This document shows, one piece after another, positions 1-8,495 of a stretch of DNA of 37,715 nt. The stretch spans positions 1-37,715 of the forward strand of contig NZ_BDBF01000062.1 in assembly GCF_001612845.1 (NCBI RefSeq), in the 5' to 3' direction. A program made the position numbers and the translations under genes. The number at the start of each line of letters is the position of its first letter. Position 1 is the stretch's first letter. Under the pieces are notes generated by a model. It searched no databases, was not told the DNA's origin, and saw only the letters and a program-made list of their open reading frames with translations. This stretch comes from Nocardia elegans NBRC 108235. Its GTDB lineage: Bacteria > Actinomycetota > Actinomycetes > Mycobacteriales > Mycobacteriaceae.

Positions 1-441
1 TCCCGCCCGGCCGCCCTGTGGTTGAGCGCGCCGATGCTCGACGACCACACCGCCGCACGCCGCGACCTGGACGCCCTGCGCCATCTCGGCTGGACCAACG
101 ACAACAATCGCTACGGCTGGAGCAGCTACCTCGCCGCCCCACCCGGCAGCGCCACCGTGCCCGATTTCGCCGTAGCCGCCCGTCGCGGCGACCTCACCGG
201 TACCCCGCCGACCTGGATAGGCGTCGGCACCATCGACCTGTTCCACGACGAGGACGTCGCCTACGCGGAGCGTCTGCGCGCGGCGGGCGTGGAGGTGGAG
301 CTCGACATCGTGCCGGGCGCGCCGCACGGTTTCGACAGTTGGGCGCCCGGGGCGGGGCCTGCGCGCGAATTCCATGCGCGGGCTCGGCGGTGGTTGGCTA
401 CGACGATGGGGTTGACCGTTCACGAGGTGTCGGGCTCCTGA
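1..441 (+). CDS. Alpha/beta hydrolase (esterase/lipase, HSL type), C-terminal part
   Basis: The reading frame is open from the first base, so this is the 3' end of a gene that starts outside the window. The visible part carries the C-terminal half of an alpha/beta-hydrolase fold-3 (hormone-sensitive-lipase-like) enzyme: a PMLDD segment near the start, the acid loop GTIDLFHDED with a likely catalytic Asp, and PGAPHGF with a likely catalytic His. The nucleophile and oxyanion HGGG motif would lie upstream and are not seen. Such enzymes hydrolyse short acyl esters; the substrate here is unknown. It runs towards the leftward lipoprotein gene, with about 180 bases between them that hold no gene I can support. 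Confidence 0.82.
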   Translation, partial: SRPAALWLSAPMLDDHTAARRDLDALRHLGWTNDNNRYGWSSYLAAPPGSATVPDFAVAARRGDLTGTPPTWIGVGTIDLFHDEDVAYAERLRAAGVEVELDIVPGAPHGFDSWAPGAGPAREFHARARRWLATTMGLTVHEVSGS

Positions 442-619
442 TCGCTGACCACCCCGGATGCTCAGAGTCTGTTTGGCGTGGTGAAGTCTCACAATTCGGC
501 GCGCGTCCGAATTCAGGCGTAGGCAGTGGACGGCGATCCGGACCACATGTGCGGTCCGACAGCGTATCCGGCCGCACTGTGGCGTGGGGTGTGCTCATCG
601 CCGCGTGAATCGACGCTGC

Positions 620-1234
620 TCAACTGACCGGAGTTGTCGGCACTATCTGCAGTCCGTCGACGAAGGTGTCGATATCGGGTTTGTACATATCCCGATCGGA
701 GGCCGTGGCCTCGACCGACATTCGGATCGGGTACAGCATCTCGCCTGCAAGGTATTCGAAGCCGAGAAACTCGTGGTACTGGTCGACCCCATCGGAACCG
801 GTCGCGGGCGAAACTCCGGTGGACCGGGTTCCGCCCCAACCGCACACCTGGACGGCCTCGGATCGCCACTGCCGCCGCGTGCCTTCGATCGCACTCATCA
901 CGACGCTGTTGTCGGCGGCGCTGTGTGGAGGAGACACGGCGAGGGTGACGGTCGCGCTGCTCATCCGTCCTGCGTGCCGATCGACGCGACGCAACACCAG
1001 ATCGTCGTTTTCCGCCGGCGTCACCTGCCAGCCCCTCAATTGCGGAAGCTGGAGCGTGAAGGGCATATCAGGGCGCACTGTGGTGGTGAAGACGGATCCG
1101 TTCGCCGCACTGGCGTCGCAGGCGGTGCGAATCGTCGGTGCCGATGACGTTTTCGACGGATCCGGTTCCGACTTGCCGCACGCGATCACACTCGTCGCCA
1201 CGACGCCGGCCAGAACGAGATGCCGAATCCTCAT
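620..1234 (-). CDS. LpqN/LpqT-like lipoprotein
   Basis: Predicted lipoprotein of 204 residues. The start at 1234 is chosen because it puts a short charged N-terminus, a hydrophobic stretch and a lipobox (SVIAC, Cys19) in the right places; an in-frame ATG 27 codons upstream would bury the signal peptide. After the lipid-anchored Cys there is a low-complexity linker and then a domain with a PFTLQLPQLRGW-like stretch, resembling the LpqN family of actinobacterial lipoproteins. Family members sit on the outer face of the membrane; some interact with cell-envelope proteins, but no catalytic role is evident. It is the last gene of a leftward group headed by the CGNR regulator. Confidence 0.68.
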   Translation of the reverse strand: MRIRHLVLAGVVATSVIACGKSEPDPSKTSSAPTIRTACDASAANGSVFTTTVRPDMPFTLQLPQLRGWQVTPAENDDLVLRRVDRHAGRMSSATVTLAVSPPHSAADNSVVMSAIEGTRRQWRSEAVQVCGWGGTRSTGVSPATGSDGVDQYHEFLGFEYLAGEMLYPIRMSVEATASDRDMYKPDIDTFVDGLQIVPTTPVS

Positions 1235-1311
1235 CACGGTCGCCAGCCTATCCAGCCCGACCATGACGCGACACATGTCCGGCTCTCCTCGCCGGTTGAC
1301 TGCTCCGGGCA

Positions 1312-1806
1312 TCAATTCGCCTCACCGTCATGTTTCGACAAGTGATCGCGGCCCGTGATGACAATGCGGGCCTCGGCGCGGCAGCATTCGCGAACCAGCT
1401 CCGAGTACGCGGGCGGGACGGTGGTCTCCGGTGTCGGCTCGCGGAAGATCGCGGCGAGTTCGCAGCCGAGCGTCTTCGCAGCCATTGTCAGGCGGAGTTC
1501 GCTGCTGTGAAGATCGTCTGCGGAGACGAGATCGAGCCGGAGGTACCCGTATGCGAGTGGCGGAGGACAGGGAATCGGTGACCTGTCCTTGCTTCCGCGC
1601 AGGCCGGCGAGGACCCGGTACAGCAGATCAGGGGGCGGCGGTTGGAGTTGGGCTTTCCGATCGGGAAAGAAGTGGGTGCATGCGCCCGGGATCCGTTCGG
1701 GCAGTTCGGCTGATAGTTGCCTGTCCTCGGTATGAAGGGTTGAACCTGTTGTGCGCCAAAGGGTGCCGAACGGCCTGACCGAGCCTGTGGCGTCCGAGTC
1801 GCGCAT
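1312..1806 (-). CDS. Small protein with recombinase/resolvase-like C-terminal segment
   Basis: Protein of 164 residues. The start at 1806 is chosen because a strong ribosome site (GGAGAGGGG) lies directly upstream; a longer in-frame version starting at 1884 lacks one. The N-terminal half is Pro- and Arg-rich without a recognisable fold. The C-terminal 80 residues contain AYGYLRLDLV, a central E-x-R helix and ITGRDHLS, recalling the catalytic-domain skeleton of small serine recombinases, but the catalytic Ser pattern is absent, so I assign no DNA-breaking activity. Its first 179 bases overlap the end of the XRE regulator gene in another frame. Third-position GC looks lower than in neighbouring genes, which may mean recent acquisition. 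Confidence 0.6.
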   Translation of the reverse strand: MRDSDATGSVRPFGTLWRTTGSTLHTEDRQLSAELPERIPGACTHFFPDRKAQLQPPPPDLLYRVLAGLRGSKDRSPIPCPPPLAYGYLRLDLVSADDLHSSELRLTMAAKTLGCELAAIFREPTPETTVPPAYSELVRECCRAEARIVITGRDHLSKHDGEAN

Positions 1807-3127
1807 AAATGCTTCCCCTCTCCGGTGATGGCCCTGGGTAGGCGCCCGCCGCCGAGGCGTTTTCACCCGGCGGCGAGGCCGCATCGAGCTTCACATCGTC
1901 CGAGGGGGTCGACAATGGCACTTTGCCGGGGTGGTCTCCGGAAGTGACACTGCGAAGACGTTGCGCTGCATAGTATTCCAGCCTCAGAAGTCCGGCCAGT
2001 TCGCGCATCTCCACGGTCAGAGTCCGTCGCTTCGCGATGATCCGACCGAGTAAGTCACGCGCCATTCTCTGCTCGACGAGCCAGGGCCGGGCCTCGCGCG
2101 ACAGCGTCGTCAAGATCTCGAATGCCGCGTCGTAGTGCCGCACCTTGAGATGCGCCGAGGCGACATCGAGCAGATGGCGATTGCGGTTGTCCGACGTGGG
2201 CCGTGGGTCGGGAGCGATGTCGCGGGCGAGGCGCAGAGCGATGTCCGGCCGGTCGGCGACGACGGCGTTCTCGACCCGCTTCATGGCGACGGTCGGTGGA
2301 TCGAATGTCGTCCAATACTGGTGATAGGGAGCTTGCTCGCGCCTGACGGCCACCGCGCCCGCGGCGGCTAGGCGCATCATGTCATCGGCCTCATCCGGGC
2401 GATTGTCGCGAATGGCTGCGGCGGACCCGCGCAGCAGAAGCCATCCCCAGGTGGATATCTCGCGGGTGGTCGCGACCGAGAGGCGCGGCTCGACGCGGTC
2501 GGCCCATTCGGTGGCGAGTCGGCGGACGGCATCGAATTGTCGTTCGACGATCAGCAACCAGCACAGTGTGATGACCGCCGAGGCGGCGTCGAGGACATTG
2601 CCGGTCGACTCGGCATCGGCCAGCGACCGATCCAATGCCATGCGCGCGGCGGATAGTTGGCGGGTCTGCACCATCGCTGAACCCGTGAGTTGCAGCACCC
2701 GTGACCGCACCAACGGCGACGCCACCTGGGCATCCTCGATCAGTCGCGGCAGCACGTGAGCCAGCGCCTCGTAGCGGTTGTCGTGATAGAGGCGCGTCCC
2801 GTCGGCGAGAGCGGCTTCCACGCCTCCGGCAGGCATCGGCTCCTCCGTGGTCGAGTCCCGCATGGCCGCGAGCGCGTCTCGTGTCGGTTTCCACAGTTCC
2901 GAATCGCCCCCGGATTCCGGAGCGCTGGGCGCCGGGCCGAGAAGCGCTGTCAGAGAACAACCGAGGGTGACAGCGAACCGCCGGAGTGTGTCGATGCGAG
3001 CGTCGTTACGCTCACCCTGCTCGATCTTCCGGATATACGACAATGAGACACCAGACAGCTCCGCGAACTCCCGTTGCGTGAGCCCGCGTCGTTTGCGCAG
3101 AGATTGGAGCCGCTCCCCGAGGTCCAT
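1628..3127 (-). CDS. XRE-family regulator with long helical C-terminal region
   Basis: Protein of 499 residues with an N-terminal HTH_3 domain (about residues 5-62, GLTQREFAELSGVSLSYIRKIEQG), followed by some 330 residues of Ala/Leu/Arg-rich helices of the kind seen in TPR-like sensor regions of actinobacterial XRE regulators. Recognisable protein ends near residue 395 (LLRLEYYAAQRLRSV). The last 100 residues are Pro/Ser/Arg-rich and partly overlap the next gene in another frame. That suggests an unusual tail or a 3' frameshift that removed the original stop. It lies 9 bases after the CGNR gene and is probably co-transcribed with it. Ligand and targets are unknown. Confidence 0.8.
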   Translation of the reverse strand: MDLGERLQSLRKRRGLTQREFAELSGVSLSYIRKIEQGERNDARIDTLRRFAVTLGCSLTALLGPAPSAPESGGDSELWKPTRDALAAMRDSTTEEPMPAGGVEAALADGTRLYHDNRYEALAHVLPRLIEDAQVASPLVRSRVLQLTGSAMVQTRQLSAARMALDRSLADAESTGNVLDAASAVITLCWLLIVERQFDAVRRLATEWADRVEPRLSVATTREISTWGWLLLRGSAAAIRDNRPDEADDMMRLAAAGAVAVRREQAPYHQYWTTFDPPTVAMKRVENAVVADRPDIALRLARDIAPDPRPTSDNRNRHLLDVASAHLKVRHYDAAFEILTTLSREARPWLVEQRMARDLLGRIIAKRRTLTVEMRELAGLLRLEYYAAQRLRSVTSGDHPGKVPLSTPSDDVKLDAASPPGENASAAGAYPGPSPERGSIYARLGRHRLGQAVRHPLAHNRFNPSYRGQATISRTARTDPGRMHPLLSRSESPTPTAAP

Positions 3128-3136
3128 GCTCCAAGG

Positions 3137-3697
3137 CTAGCGGCGGCGGTGGGTGGCGTTGAAGCGCGCTTTCTTCTGGCGGTTTCCGCAGGTGTTCATA
3201 TCGCACCATTTGCGGGTGCGGCTCTGGCTGGTATCGAAGAAGGCGGCGCGGCAGCTCGGCGAACCGCACAGGGCCAATTTGCCGTCTCGTTCGCCTGAGA
3301 TGATGTCGATCGCGTCGGCGGCGACGACGCCCAGTGCGTCTTCTACGCAGGAGGGCGAACTGAGCCGCCATCGGCGATGGCCCTCGGGCGTCAGGATTGC
3401 CGCGGCCCGGCCCTGAATACTGCGGTCGTTGATGATTCGGACGGCCGAGGCGGGGAGCGCGTCGCCGATTGCGGCCGCTGTCGCGGCGGCGTGAATTGCT
3501 TCCCTCAGTTCCCGGGCAAGGTCGAGTTGGGCGGTGGTGCAGGAATCCACGGCCAGGCCGTTCACCTCCAGCCAATCGACGAGTCGCTGCGGTGTGGGAA
3601 TGCGTTCCACAGGATCGCCGTGACGCTCCGACAGAGTGCCCGTGAAGCTGGTCGCCAGCACGGTGCCGAGGCGGAAATCGGGAAGTCCAGCAGGCAT
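3137..3697 (-). CDS. ABATE/CGNR zinc-finger transcriptional regulator
   Basis: Protein of 186 residues with the two-part layout of the family: an N-terminal ABATE (putative stress-responsive) region, then a C-terminal CGNR zinc finger. The finger is visible as LCGSPSC, a spacer and WCDMNTCGNRQKKARF, giving four Cys for one zinc and the signature CGNR; the last 20 residues are basic. Members are thought to be DNA-binding regulators of neighbouring genes. The gene is divergent from an epoxide hydrolase, and a 19-bp dyad begins two bases upstream of its ATG, covering the ribosome site (AAGGTGG), which fits autorepression. The regulator-to-operator link is inferred. Confidence 0.88.
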   Translation of the reverse strand: MPAGLPDFRLGTVLATSFTGTLSERHGDPVERIPTPQRLVDWLEVNGLAVDSCTTAQLDLARELREAIHAAATAAAIGDALPASAVRIINDRSIQGRAAAILTPEGHRRWRLSSPSCVEDALGVVAADAIDIISGERDGKLALCGSPSCRAAFFDTSQSRTRKWCDMNTCGNRQKKARFNATHRRR

Positions 3698-3698
3698 G

Positions 3699-3717
3699 GA
3701 ACCACCTTAGCTGGTTG
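3699..3717. promoter_or_regulatory. Operator-like dyad, site 1 (CGNR regulator)
   Basis: GAACCACCTTAGCTGGTTG is an imperfect inverted repeat (AACCA/TGGTT type arms around CTTAGC). It covers the ribosome site of the leftward CGNR gene and matches site 2 at 3741-3759 in layout and sequence. Confidence 0.55.
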
Positions 3718-3740
3718 CGGGCTGTCGCACCGTCATGTTA

Positions 3741-3759
3741 GAACCGTCTTAGCCGGTTC
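3741..3759. promoter_or_regulatory. Operator-like dyad, site 2 (best copy)
   Basis: GAACCGTCTTAGCCGGTTC has perfect 6-base arms (GAACCG/CGGTTC) around a 7-base centre. It lies 42 bases from site 1, start to start, in the middle of the divergent promoter region. Confidence 0.6.
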
Positions 3760-3761
3760 AC

Positions 3762-3780
3762 AACAGGCGGTAGCCGGTTC
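3762..3780. promoter_or_regulatory. Operator-like half-site, site 3 (epoxide hydrolase side)
   Basis: The right ten bases, TAGCCGGTTC, are identical to the right half of site 2; the left half is degenerate. It lies 21 bases from site 2, start to start, and 20 bases before the epoxide hydrolase ATG. Confidence 0.45.
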
Positions 3781-3800
3781 CGCGATGACCAGGAGGTCTC

Positions 3801-5063
3801 ATGTCCGCACTCGGCCACCTCGATCCGATGTCCGCGCCCGATTCCATCGACGTACAGCCATTCGAAGCCCGCGCAACCGATGCTGACCTCGACGACCTGC
3901 GAGCACGATTGACCGCCGCGCGCCTACCGGAGGCCGAGACGGTCGCTAGCGCCGCGCCCGGCCCCGGGCGATGGGCACAAGGCGTTCCTCTCGCCGACCT
4001 CGTCGAGGTCGTGAATTACTGGCGCACCGAATACAACTGGCGTTCGTTCGAGGAGCGTCTCGATCGAATCGGCCAGTACCGCACGGCAATCGACGGCCTG
4101 GGAATCCACTTCCTGCACCGGCGATCCGCGCGCCCGGATGCGATTCCCCTGATCCTGACGCACGGCTGGCCGGGCAGCATTGCCGAATTCATCGACGTGG
4201 TAGACGATTTGGCAGACCCGAAGGACGCATCCGCGCCGGCGTTCCACGTCGTGGTCCCGTCCCTACCGGGCTTCGGTTACAGCGATAAACCGGCCACCAC
4301 CGGGTGGGGCACCGAAAAGATCGCCGCCGCATGGGTGGAACTGATGGAAAGGCTCGGCTATCGCCGGTTCCTGGCCCACGGCGGCGACTGGGGAGGCAAC
4401 ATCACGACGGTTCTCGGCGGCAGGTTCCCGGAACATGTGCTCGGCATCCACTCGCTGTTCGCCGAGGCCCCGCCCGGGTCGACAACAGACGGGCTGACCG
4501 CGGCCGAACGCAGGTGGGCCGAGGAAACCCGTCATTTCTGGCGCCACCGCGCCGCATACGCGAAGCAGCAGGCCACCCGGCCACAGACCATCGGCTACTC
4601 GCTCCTCGACTCACCGGTCGGACTCCTCGCCTGGATCCTCGACAAGTTCGCCGAGTGGAGCGACACCGACGACAGCCCGTTCGAAACGATCTCCAAAGAT
4701 CGCATTCTCGATGACGTCACTCTGTATTGGCTGACGCGCACCGGCGCATCGGCAGCCCGCATCTATTACGAAAGCCACAACTCGCTCGACCCCGACCTCC
4801 GAGTCGATGTCCCGTCGGCAATCACCATGTACCCCCACGACATCGAAAAATGCCCGCGCCCCTGGGCGCAGGAGCGGTACCGCCGGATCGTCCGATGGAA
4901 CGCACCCGAATTCGGCGGACATTTCCCGTCGCTGGAAGTTCCCGAGTATTTCGTGAAGGACCTGCGAGAAGGCCTGGCCGCAGTGTCGGCCGCCGGTGGG
5001 CCCGCACGCTGCGGATCGAGCATGCTCCCCCGTTCCCGCGACAGCGCAGCATATCCATCGTGA
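3801..5063 (+). CDS. Epoxide hydrolase (microsomal type, EHN domain)
   Basis: Alpha/beta-hydrolase of 420 residues with the N-terminal EHN domain (about residues 18-115) typical of microsomal-type epoxide hydrolases. The oxyanion segment is HGWPG (121-125), the nucleophilic Asp is D196 in HGGDWGG, and the catalytic His is probably H374 in GGHFPS. These enzymes open epoxides to diols through a covalent ester intermediate. The start at 3801 has a full ribosome site (AGGAGGT). Recognisable family sequence stops near residue 390 (YFVKDLREG); the remaining 30 residues, ending in GSSMLPRSRDSAAYPS, look unlike the family and abut a broken PAP2 gene, so the 3' end may have been rearranged. Divergent from, and probably controlled by, the CGNR regulator. 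Confidence 0.88.
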   Translation: MSALGHLDPMSAPDSIDVQPFEARATDADLDDLRARLTAARLPEAETVASAAPGPGRWAQGVPLADLVEVVNYWRTEYNWRSFEERLDRIGQYRTAIDGLGIHFLHRRSARPDAIPLILTHGWPGSIAEFIDVVDDLADPKDASAPAFHVVVPSLPGFGYSDKPATTGWGTEKIAAAWVELMERLGYRRFLAHGGDWGGNITTVLGGRFPEHVLGIHSLFAEAPPGSTTDGLTAAERRWAEETRHFWRHRAAYAKQQATRPQTIGYSLLDSPVGLLAWILDKFAEWSDTDDSPFETISKDRILDDVTLYWLTRTGASAARIYYESHNSLDPDLRVDVPSAITMYPHDIEKCPRPWAQERYRRIVRWNAPEFGGHFPSLEVPEYFVKDLREGLAAVSAAGGPARCGSSMLPRSRDSAAYPS

Positions 5064-5495
5064 GTCTGGACATGACTATCCTGCGGTGGCTTTCGCTCCA
5101 TAGAACATCGGCTTTGACCACGGTGGCGCGGGTGGCATGCGTTCTCGATGCCCTCGACCGTGGCCGCGATGACGGCCGCTGTCGCGGTCACCGCCTATTC
5201 GGTCCTGCCCTGGCCGGCGGAGCATCGGCGCTGGGTGGGAGGCGTCATCGCCGCGCTCCTCGTCTCCATCGGTATCGCGATGGTCTACCTGGGGGCGCAT
5301 TGGCCGACGGATGTGCCGGCCGGTTGGGGTCTGGGCGCGGCAGTTGCCGGAATTGTCATGATGGTGGCGAGAGTCGCCTCTCGACGTGTCCGCAAATCGG
5401 CAGCGCCCGCGAGCGGAATCCTTGGCACCCGCGACGTTGCCACTCGGGTGCATTCCACCGGTCGGCTTCCGGGTAACCGTCCGCCGGGACCTTGA
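5060..5495 (+). pseudogene. PAP2-family phosphatase remnant
   Basis: Two pieces of one PAP2 (type 2 phosphatidic acid phosphatase) membrane protein lie in different frames. The N-terminal piece starts at a GTG overlapping the epoxide hydrolase stop (GTGA) and reads TILRWLSLHRTSALTTVARV. The C-terminal piece, from about 5148, begins STVAAMTAAVAVTA, the segment that normally follows the PSGH motif, and continues to MVYLGAHWPTDVPAGW, the third phosphatase motif. About 90 residues carrying motifs K-x6-RP and PSGH are missing, and the Arg of motif 3 has become Met. An internal deletion with frame loss near 5130-5150 explains this. An expressed C-terminal fragment cannot be excluded but could not be catalytic. 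Confidence 0.7.
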
Positions 5496-5571
5496 CACGG
5501 TGTCGGTCGCAGCGTTTGACTAGGGAAATTATCGCTTCACCTCGCATGATGACGGTCGGAGAGGTTGACGT

Positions 5572-6477
5572 ATGCGCAGCGGAGGGTTGACGGGTCCGAG
5601 GCCCCGGCGCGGAGCGGGCTACCGCGGAATCGGCATAGCGGCGGCAGTGATCGGGCTCTGCATCGTCTCGCTGGGGGTCTCCCAGACGGCTACGGGCGAA
5701 CCAGTGGCAAACGCTGCCGACTCCGGGTTCTCCGTTCCCTTCTCCGGCGCGCCCGGATACGAGCAGGTGGCGCCGACGCGGATGAGCAGCCCGGATCAGC
5801 TGAACCAGCCGCTCGGCGAGGCGGCGGCGGATCGGATCGCGGCGCAGATCGGGCTCGACCGCGCCGATGCGTTGACCGATCAGCAGTATCAGGATTTGAG
5901 CAGCGGTGGGGGAGTCGGCGGCAACCGGGACGCGGCGAATGTGATCAACGCGTGCGTCGACATCCTCGCCAATACGGTCGGCCGACCGCTCTATTCCGAT
6001 GTCGGCGGGCAACGTACGCCCTCGACCCTGGCCAGTTACGGGTTGTATGTGAACCCGAGCGGCATGCTGGAGAGCCCGGCCAACGCGGACGCGCCGACGC
6101 GGCAGGTGAATACCCTGATCGCGCCCGGCGGATATGTCGGTAACTGGTTGCGGGACAACGGTGCGACCCGGAGTCTGGTCGCGCTGTACCGGTCCGCCTA
6201 CACGGTGCAGGCCGCTTACGGGTTTGTGGCGCAACAGATTTCGGGTGCGGCTCAGCTGGTCACCAACACAGAGGGTAATACGAGCACCGTGGTCGGCATG
6301 TCGATGGCGCCGCCGTTGTGGATCGTGAACTTCGCCCTGATCTACATCTTGAAACCCGCCTCGGCGGCCGCCATGCCCGCCTACTGGGCTCCCATTCCCG
6401 GCCCCGTGGTCGACGCCATGAAGGGCAGTCCCACCGGGCAGGTCCCGTTCGGCGAATACGCCTCCTACTTCGGGTAA
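5572..6477 (+). CDS. Secreted or membrane-anchored protein of unknown function
   Basis: Protein of 301 residues that I do not recognise. A basic N-terminus (residues 1-18) precedes a hydrophobic segment (about 20-42, IGIAAAVIGLCIVSLGVS), followed by a polar, Gly/Asn/Ala-rich region, which suggests export through the Sec system; there is no lipobox. The mature part has one Cys and a hydrophobic stretch near residues 245-262 (APPLWIVNFALIYILKP) that could be a second membrane contact. No catalytic motif is visible. The start has a ribosome site (GGAGAGG) about 9 bases upstream. The 76 bases before it hold a TTGACA-like hexamer but no convincing matching -10. Confidence 0.72.
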   Translation: MRSGGLTGPRPRRGAGYRGIGIAAAVIGLCIVSLGVSQTATGEPVANAADSGFSVPFSGAPGYEQVAPTRMSSPDQLNQPLGEAAADRIAAQIGLDRADALTDQQYQDLSSGGGVGGNRDAANVINACVDILANTVGRPLYSDVGGQRTPSTLASYGLYVNPSGMLESPANADAPTRQVNTLIAPGGYVGNWLRDNGATRSLVALYRSAYTVQAAYGFVAQQISGAAQLVTNTEGNTSTVVGMSMAPPLWIVNFALIYILKPASAAAMPAYWAPIPGPVVDAMKGSPTGQVPFGEYASYFG

Positions 6478-6548
6478 TCCCCGCACATGGCCGGCACGTG
6501 GCGGTTTCCCGAGGGCCGGGAAATCCCGGCCGCGGTTAGAGTCGGGGC

Positions 6549-8480
6549 ATGAGTAGCGAACCGCTTGCACTGCCGTCGGCCGAGTGGCCGGACTGGCTCG
6601 GCGATTACGTCCGTGCCCGGCTGCGGACGGCGGCGGAAACGGTGGCGCAGCTGAAAGCCGCGACATCCGGTGACACCGCCGGCGTGCTCGAACTGTGGAA
6701 CGACGCCGACATCGCGCTGCGCGGGGCCGATTCGGCCGCGCACCTGTTCGCCGAAGTCCACCCCGACCCCGAGGTGCGCGGGCCGGCCGAGGAATTGGTG
6801 CTAGAGGTCGATCGAGCCCGGACCGCGCGCGATCTCGACCGCGATCTCTACGACATCGTCGCCGCCACCGACTCCGCGAGCCTGGACGAGGTGTCGGCGC
6901 GCATGCGCGCGCATGTCCTGCGCGATTTCCGGCGCAGCGGTGTGGACCGCGACGAGCCGACCCGGGACCGGCTCCGGGCGATCTCCGAGCGGCTCACCGT
7001 ACTGGAACAGGAATTCGGCCGGACCATCCGCGAAGACGTCCGCTCGGTCCGGGTCTCACCCGGCCAACTCGACGGGCTGCCCGCGGATTTCGTCACCGCG
7101 CATCCGCCCGCAGCGGACGGGCTCGTCACGATCACCACCGACTATCCCGACTATCTGCCGTTTCGCACCTACGCCCGGGACGCCGAGGCCCGCCGCGCCC
7201 TCACCGTGGAGTTCGAGAGCCGCGGCTGGCCCGCCAACGACGCTGTGCTGCACGAGATCCTGGATCTTCGTGCCGAGAAGGCACGGCTGCTCGGCTTCGA
7301 CAGCTGGCCCGATTACGACGCCGACGTCAAGATGATCGGCAGCGGGCACGCCATCGCCGAATTCATCGAGCGCATCGCGAGCGCCGCCGACGCCGCAGGC
7401 CGGCGCGATCTCGAGACACTGCTCGCCCGGCGCCGCGAGGACGAGCCCACCGCCACGAGCATCGACCGCTCCGAGGTCGGCTACTACACCGAACTCGTGC
7501 GGCGCGAACAGTACGACGTCGACGCCCGGGAGGTACGCCGCTACTTCGATTTCCCGCGCGTGCGAGCCGGTCTGCTCGAAGTCACCGGCCGCCTCTTCGG
7601 ACTGGAGTATCGACCCGTCGACGTACCGCGCTGGCACGAGGACGTCACCGTCTACGACGTCTACGCCGACGGTGAACGACGCGGGCGGATCTATCTGGAC
7701 CTGCATCCTCGCGAGGGCAAATACAAGCACGCCGCGCAATTCGACCTCGTCGGCGGTGTCGCCGGAAAACTCCTGCCCGAGGGCGTGCTGGTGTGCAACT
7801 TCTCGCGCGGGCTGATGGAACATCAGCACGTCGTCACGCTGTTCCACGAGTTCGGGCACCTGATCCACCACGTCGTGGGCGGCCACCAGGACTGGGCGCG
7901 CTTCTCCGGTGTCGCCACGGAATGGGACTTCGTCGAGGCCCCGTCGCAGATGCTGGAGGAATGGGCGTGGGACGCAACCGTTCTCGCCACCTTCGCCGTC
8001 GACGAGAACGGTGCGCCCATCCCCGCCGAACTGGTGGACCGCATGCGGGCGGCGAAAGAATTCGGCAAGGGCGTTTCGGTCCTCACACAGGTCGGCTACA
8101 CCGAGGTGTCCTATCTGCTGCACCAGGACAGGCCCGCCGACCACGACCCGGTGGTCGTCGATGCCGTGACGCGGCACAGCGGGATCGCCGAGGTGCCGCA
8201 GACTCATTTCCAAGCCTCGTTCGGGCACCTGGCCGGCTACACCTCCGCGTACTACACCTATCTGTGGAGTCTGGTGATCGCGAAGGATCTGTTCTCCGCG
8301 TTCGACGCCGGCGACCTGTTCGATCCCGTTGTGGCGCAACGCTACCGCGACCGGATCCTGGCACCGGGTGGTTCGCGCGACGCGGCCGATTCGGTGGCCG
8401 ACTTCCTCGGACGCCCCTTCACCTTCGACGCGTTCGCGGCCTGGCTGGACCGTGCGCCCACGCCGCATACGGTGCCGTGA
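6549..8480 (+). CDS. M3-family zinc oligopeptidase
   Basis: Protein of 643 residues, close to the usual length for thimet oligopeptidase/oligopeptidase A-like M3 peptidases. The zinc site HEFGHLIHH lies near residue 433 and the downstream zinc ligand Glu in FVEAPSQMLEEW about 28 residues later. The C-terminal region has HFQASFGHLAGYTSAYYTYLWS, with the Tyr/His residues that line the active site in this family. No signal peptide is present, so it probably trims short peptides in the cytoplasm. It ends 15 bases before the convergent Nudix gene, leaving no room for a normal terminator between them. Confidence 0.93.
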   Translation: MSSEPLALPSAEWPDWLGDYVRARLRTAAETVAQLKAATSGDTAGVLELWNDADIALRGADSAAHLFAEVHPDPEVRGPAEELVLEVDRARTARDLDRDLYDIVAATDSASLDEVSARMRAHVLRDFRRSGVDRDEPTRDRLRAISERLTVLEQEFGRTIREDVRSVRVSPGQLDGLPADFVTAHPPAADGLVTITTDYPDYLPFRTYARDAEARRALTVEFESRGWPANDAVLHEILDLRAEKARLLGFDSWPDYDADVKMIGSGHAIAEFIERIASAADAAGRRDLETLLARRREDEPTATSIDRSEVGYYTELVRREQYDVDAREVRRYFDFPRVRAGLLEVTGRLFGLEYRPVDVPRWHEDVTVYDVYADGERRGRIYLDLHPREGKYKHAAQFDLVGGVAGKLLPEGVLVCNFSRGLMEHQHVVTLFHEFGHLIHHVVGGHQDWARFSGVATEWDFVEAPSQMLEEWAWDATVLATFAVDENGAPIPAELVDRMRAAKEFGKGVSVLTQVGYTEVSYLLHQDRPADHDPVVVDAVTRHSGIAEVPQTHFQASFGHLAGYTSAYYTYLWSLVIAKDLFSAFDAGDLFDPVVAQRYRDRILAPGGSRDAADSVADFLGRPFTFDAFAAWLDRAPTPHTVP

Positions 8481-8495
8481 ACGGGGCGTACGTCG

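Noticed and set aside
1312..1806. Active serine recombinase or phage integration gene
   Set aside because: The catalytic Ser pattern and DNA-binding tail are missing, and there are no flanking att-like repeats or other mobile genes.
5492..5526. TTGACA-based promoter before the 5572 gene
   Set aside because: TTGACA is good, but no -10 hexamer occurs at 16-19 bases; TAGGGA is 23 bases away.
5356..6666. A leftward 436-codon open frame opposite the secreted protein
   Set aside because: No domain, Arg/His/Gly-rich, fully antisense to a gene with a ribosome site and signal peptide.
7056..8468. A leftward 470-codon open frame opposite the M3 peptidase
   Set aside because: The plus strand encodes an intact peptidase with its zinc motif; the antisense translation has no recognisable fold.
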